DNA of 64,000 nucleotides, from assembly GCA_948567375.1 (NCBI GenBank), contig OX419762.1, positions 45,055,034-45,119,033 on the forward strand, given 5' to 3'. This DNA comes from Lunularia cruciata (taxonomy: Eukaryota; Streptophyta; Marchantiopsida; Lunulariales; Lunulariaceae). The position numbers were made by a program, and so were the translations under genes. The notes under the pieces were generated by a model, which did no database searches, was not told the DNA's origin, and saw only the letters and a list, made by a program, of their open reading frames with translations. Positions 63,867 through 64,000 of the stretch are shown here, piece after piece. Every line of letters starts with the position of its first letter. The stretch's first letter is position 1.

Positions 63867-64000
63867 TGTAACAATATGGAGTTTAGCGACGAAGTTAGTC
63901 GGGCTTATGAAGTAGCACATAAGACAAAGTAGCCTAGAATATTCCAGAAGTAACTAGGAAGCTTCCTGATTAGCTTAGCTTGCACCTTAAGTAAGTAGCT
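63867..64000 (+). repeat. Start of a fourth family A LTR, opposite orientation
   Basis: tgtaacaatatggag is the reverse complement of the ends of the other A LTRs, so this LTR begins here in plus orientation and runs off the window. It is inserted into element C gag. GAAGCTTC occurs at 63959-63966. Whether it is solo or part of a full element cannot be seen. Confidence 0.8.

Overview
This is nuclear DNA of a land plant. It has spliced genes with canonical GT-AG introns, two genes for chloroplast-targeted HSP70, a nucleotide-sugar epimerase with a plant-type C-terminus, and stacked Ty3/gypsy retrotransposons at both ends. Nothing I can see fixes the species. A non-flowering plant (moss, lycophyte or similar) seems possible, but that is a guess.

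Layout. 1-9.6 kb is a chromodomain Ty3/gypsy element (family A, minus strand) that holds a second A element and a solo LTR of family B. 10.3-12.26 kb is a 5'-truncated LINE whose RT is followed by a CCHC knuckle and a restriction-like endonuclease region. 12.3-15.6 kb is intergenic. 15.9-26.9 kb holds two convergent chloroplast HSP70 genes with identical intron positions. 27.7-28.4 kb holds a candidate 90-residue membrane-protein gene, divergent from the second HSP70. 31.2-33.6 kb is a five-exon gene resembling BORCS6. 34.1-35.1 kb is a second LINE copy. 37.6-43.7 kb is an eleven-exon UDP-arabinose/UDP-glucose 4-epimerase-like gene. 45.4-56.5 kb is a third A element, split by a complete 6.26-kb family B element. 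56.5-63.9 kb is a different Ty3/gypsy element (family C). The start of a fourth A LTR, in the opposite orientation, runs off the right edge.

The most striking content is element C. Between its protease and reverse transcriptase it carries a decayed C5-cytosine DNA methyltransferase domain with motifs I, IV, VI, VIII and X recognisable. Its integrase ends in a textbook C4HC3 PHD finger instead of a chromodomain. The second notable feature is that family A LTRs carry dense arrays of heat-shock-element pentamers directly upstream of the LTR TATA box, a layout like the heat-activated ONSEN element of Arabidopsis.

Nearly all retroelement reading frames are broken, so they are annotated as pseudogenes. 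For the spliced host genes I placed every exon by hand. The exon lengths sum to whole codons: 712 and 716 residues for the HSP70s, 362 for the epimerase, 190 for the BORCS6-like gene and 90 for the small membrane protein.
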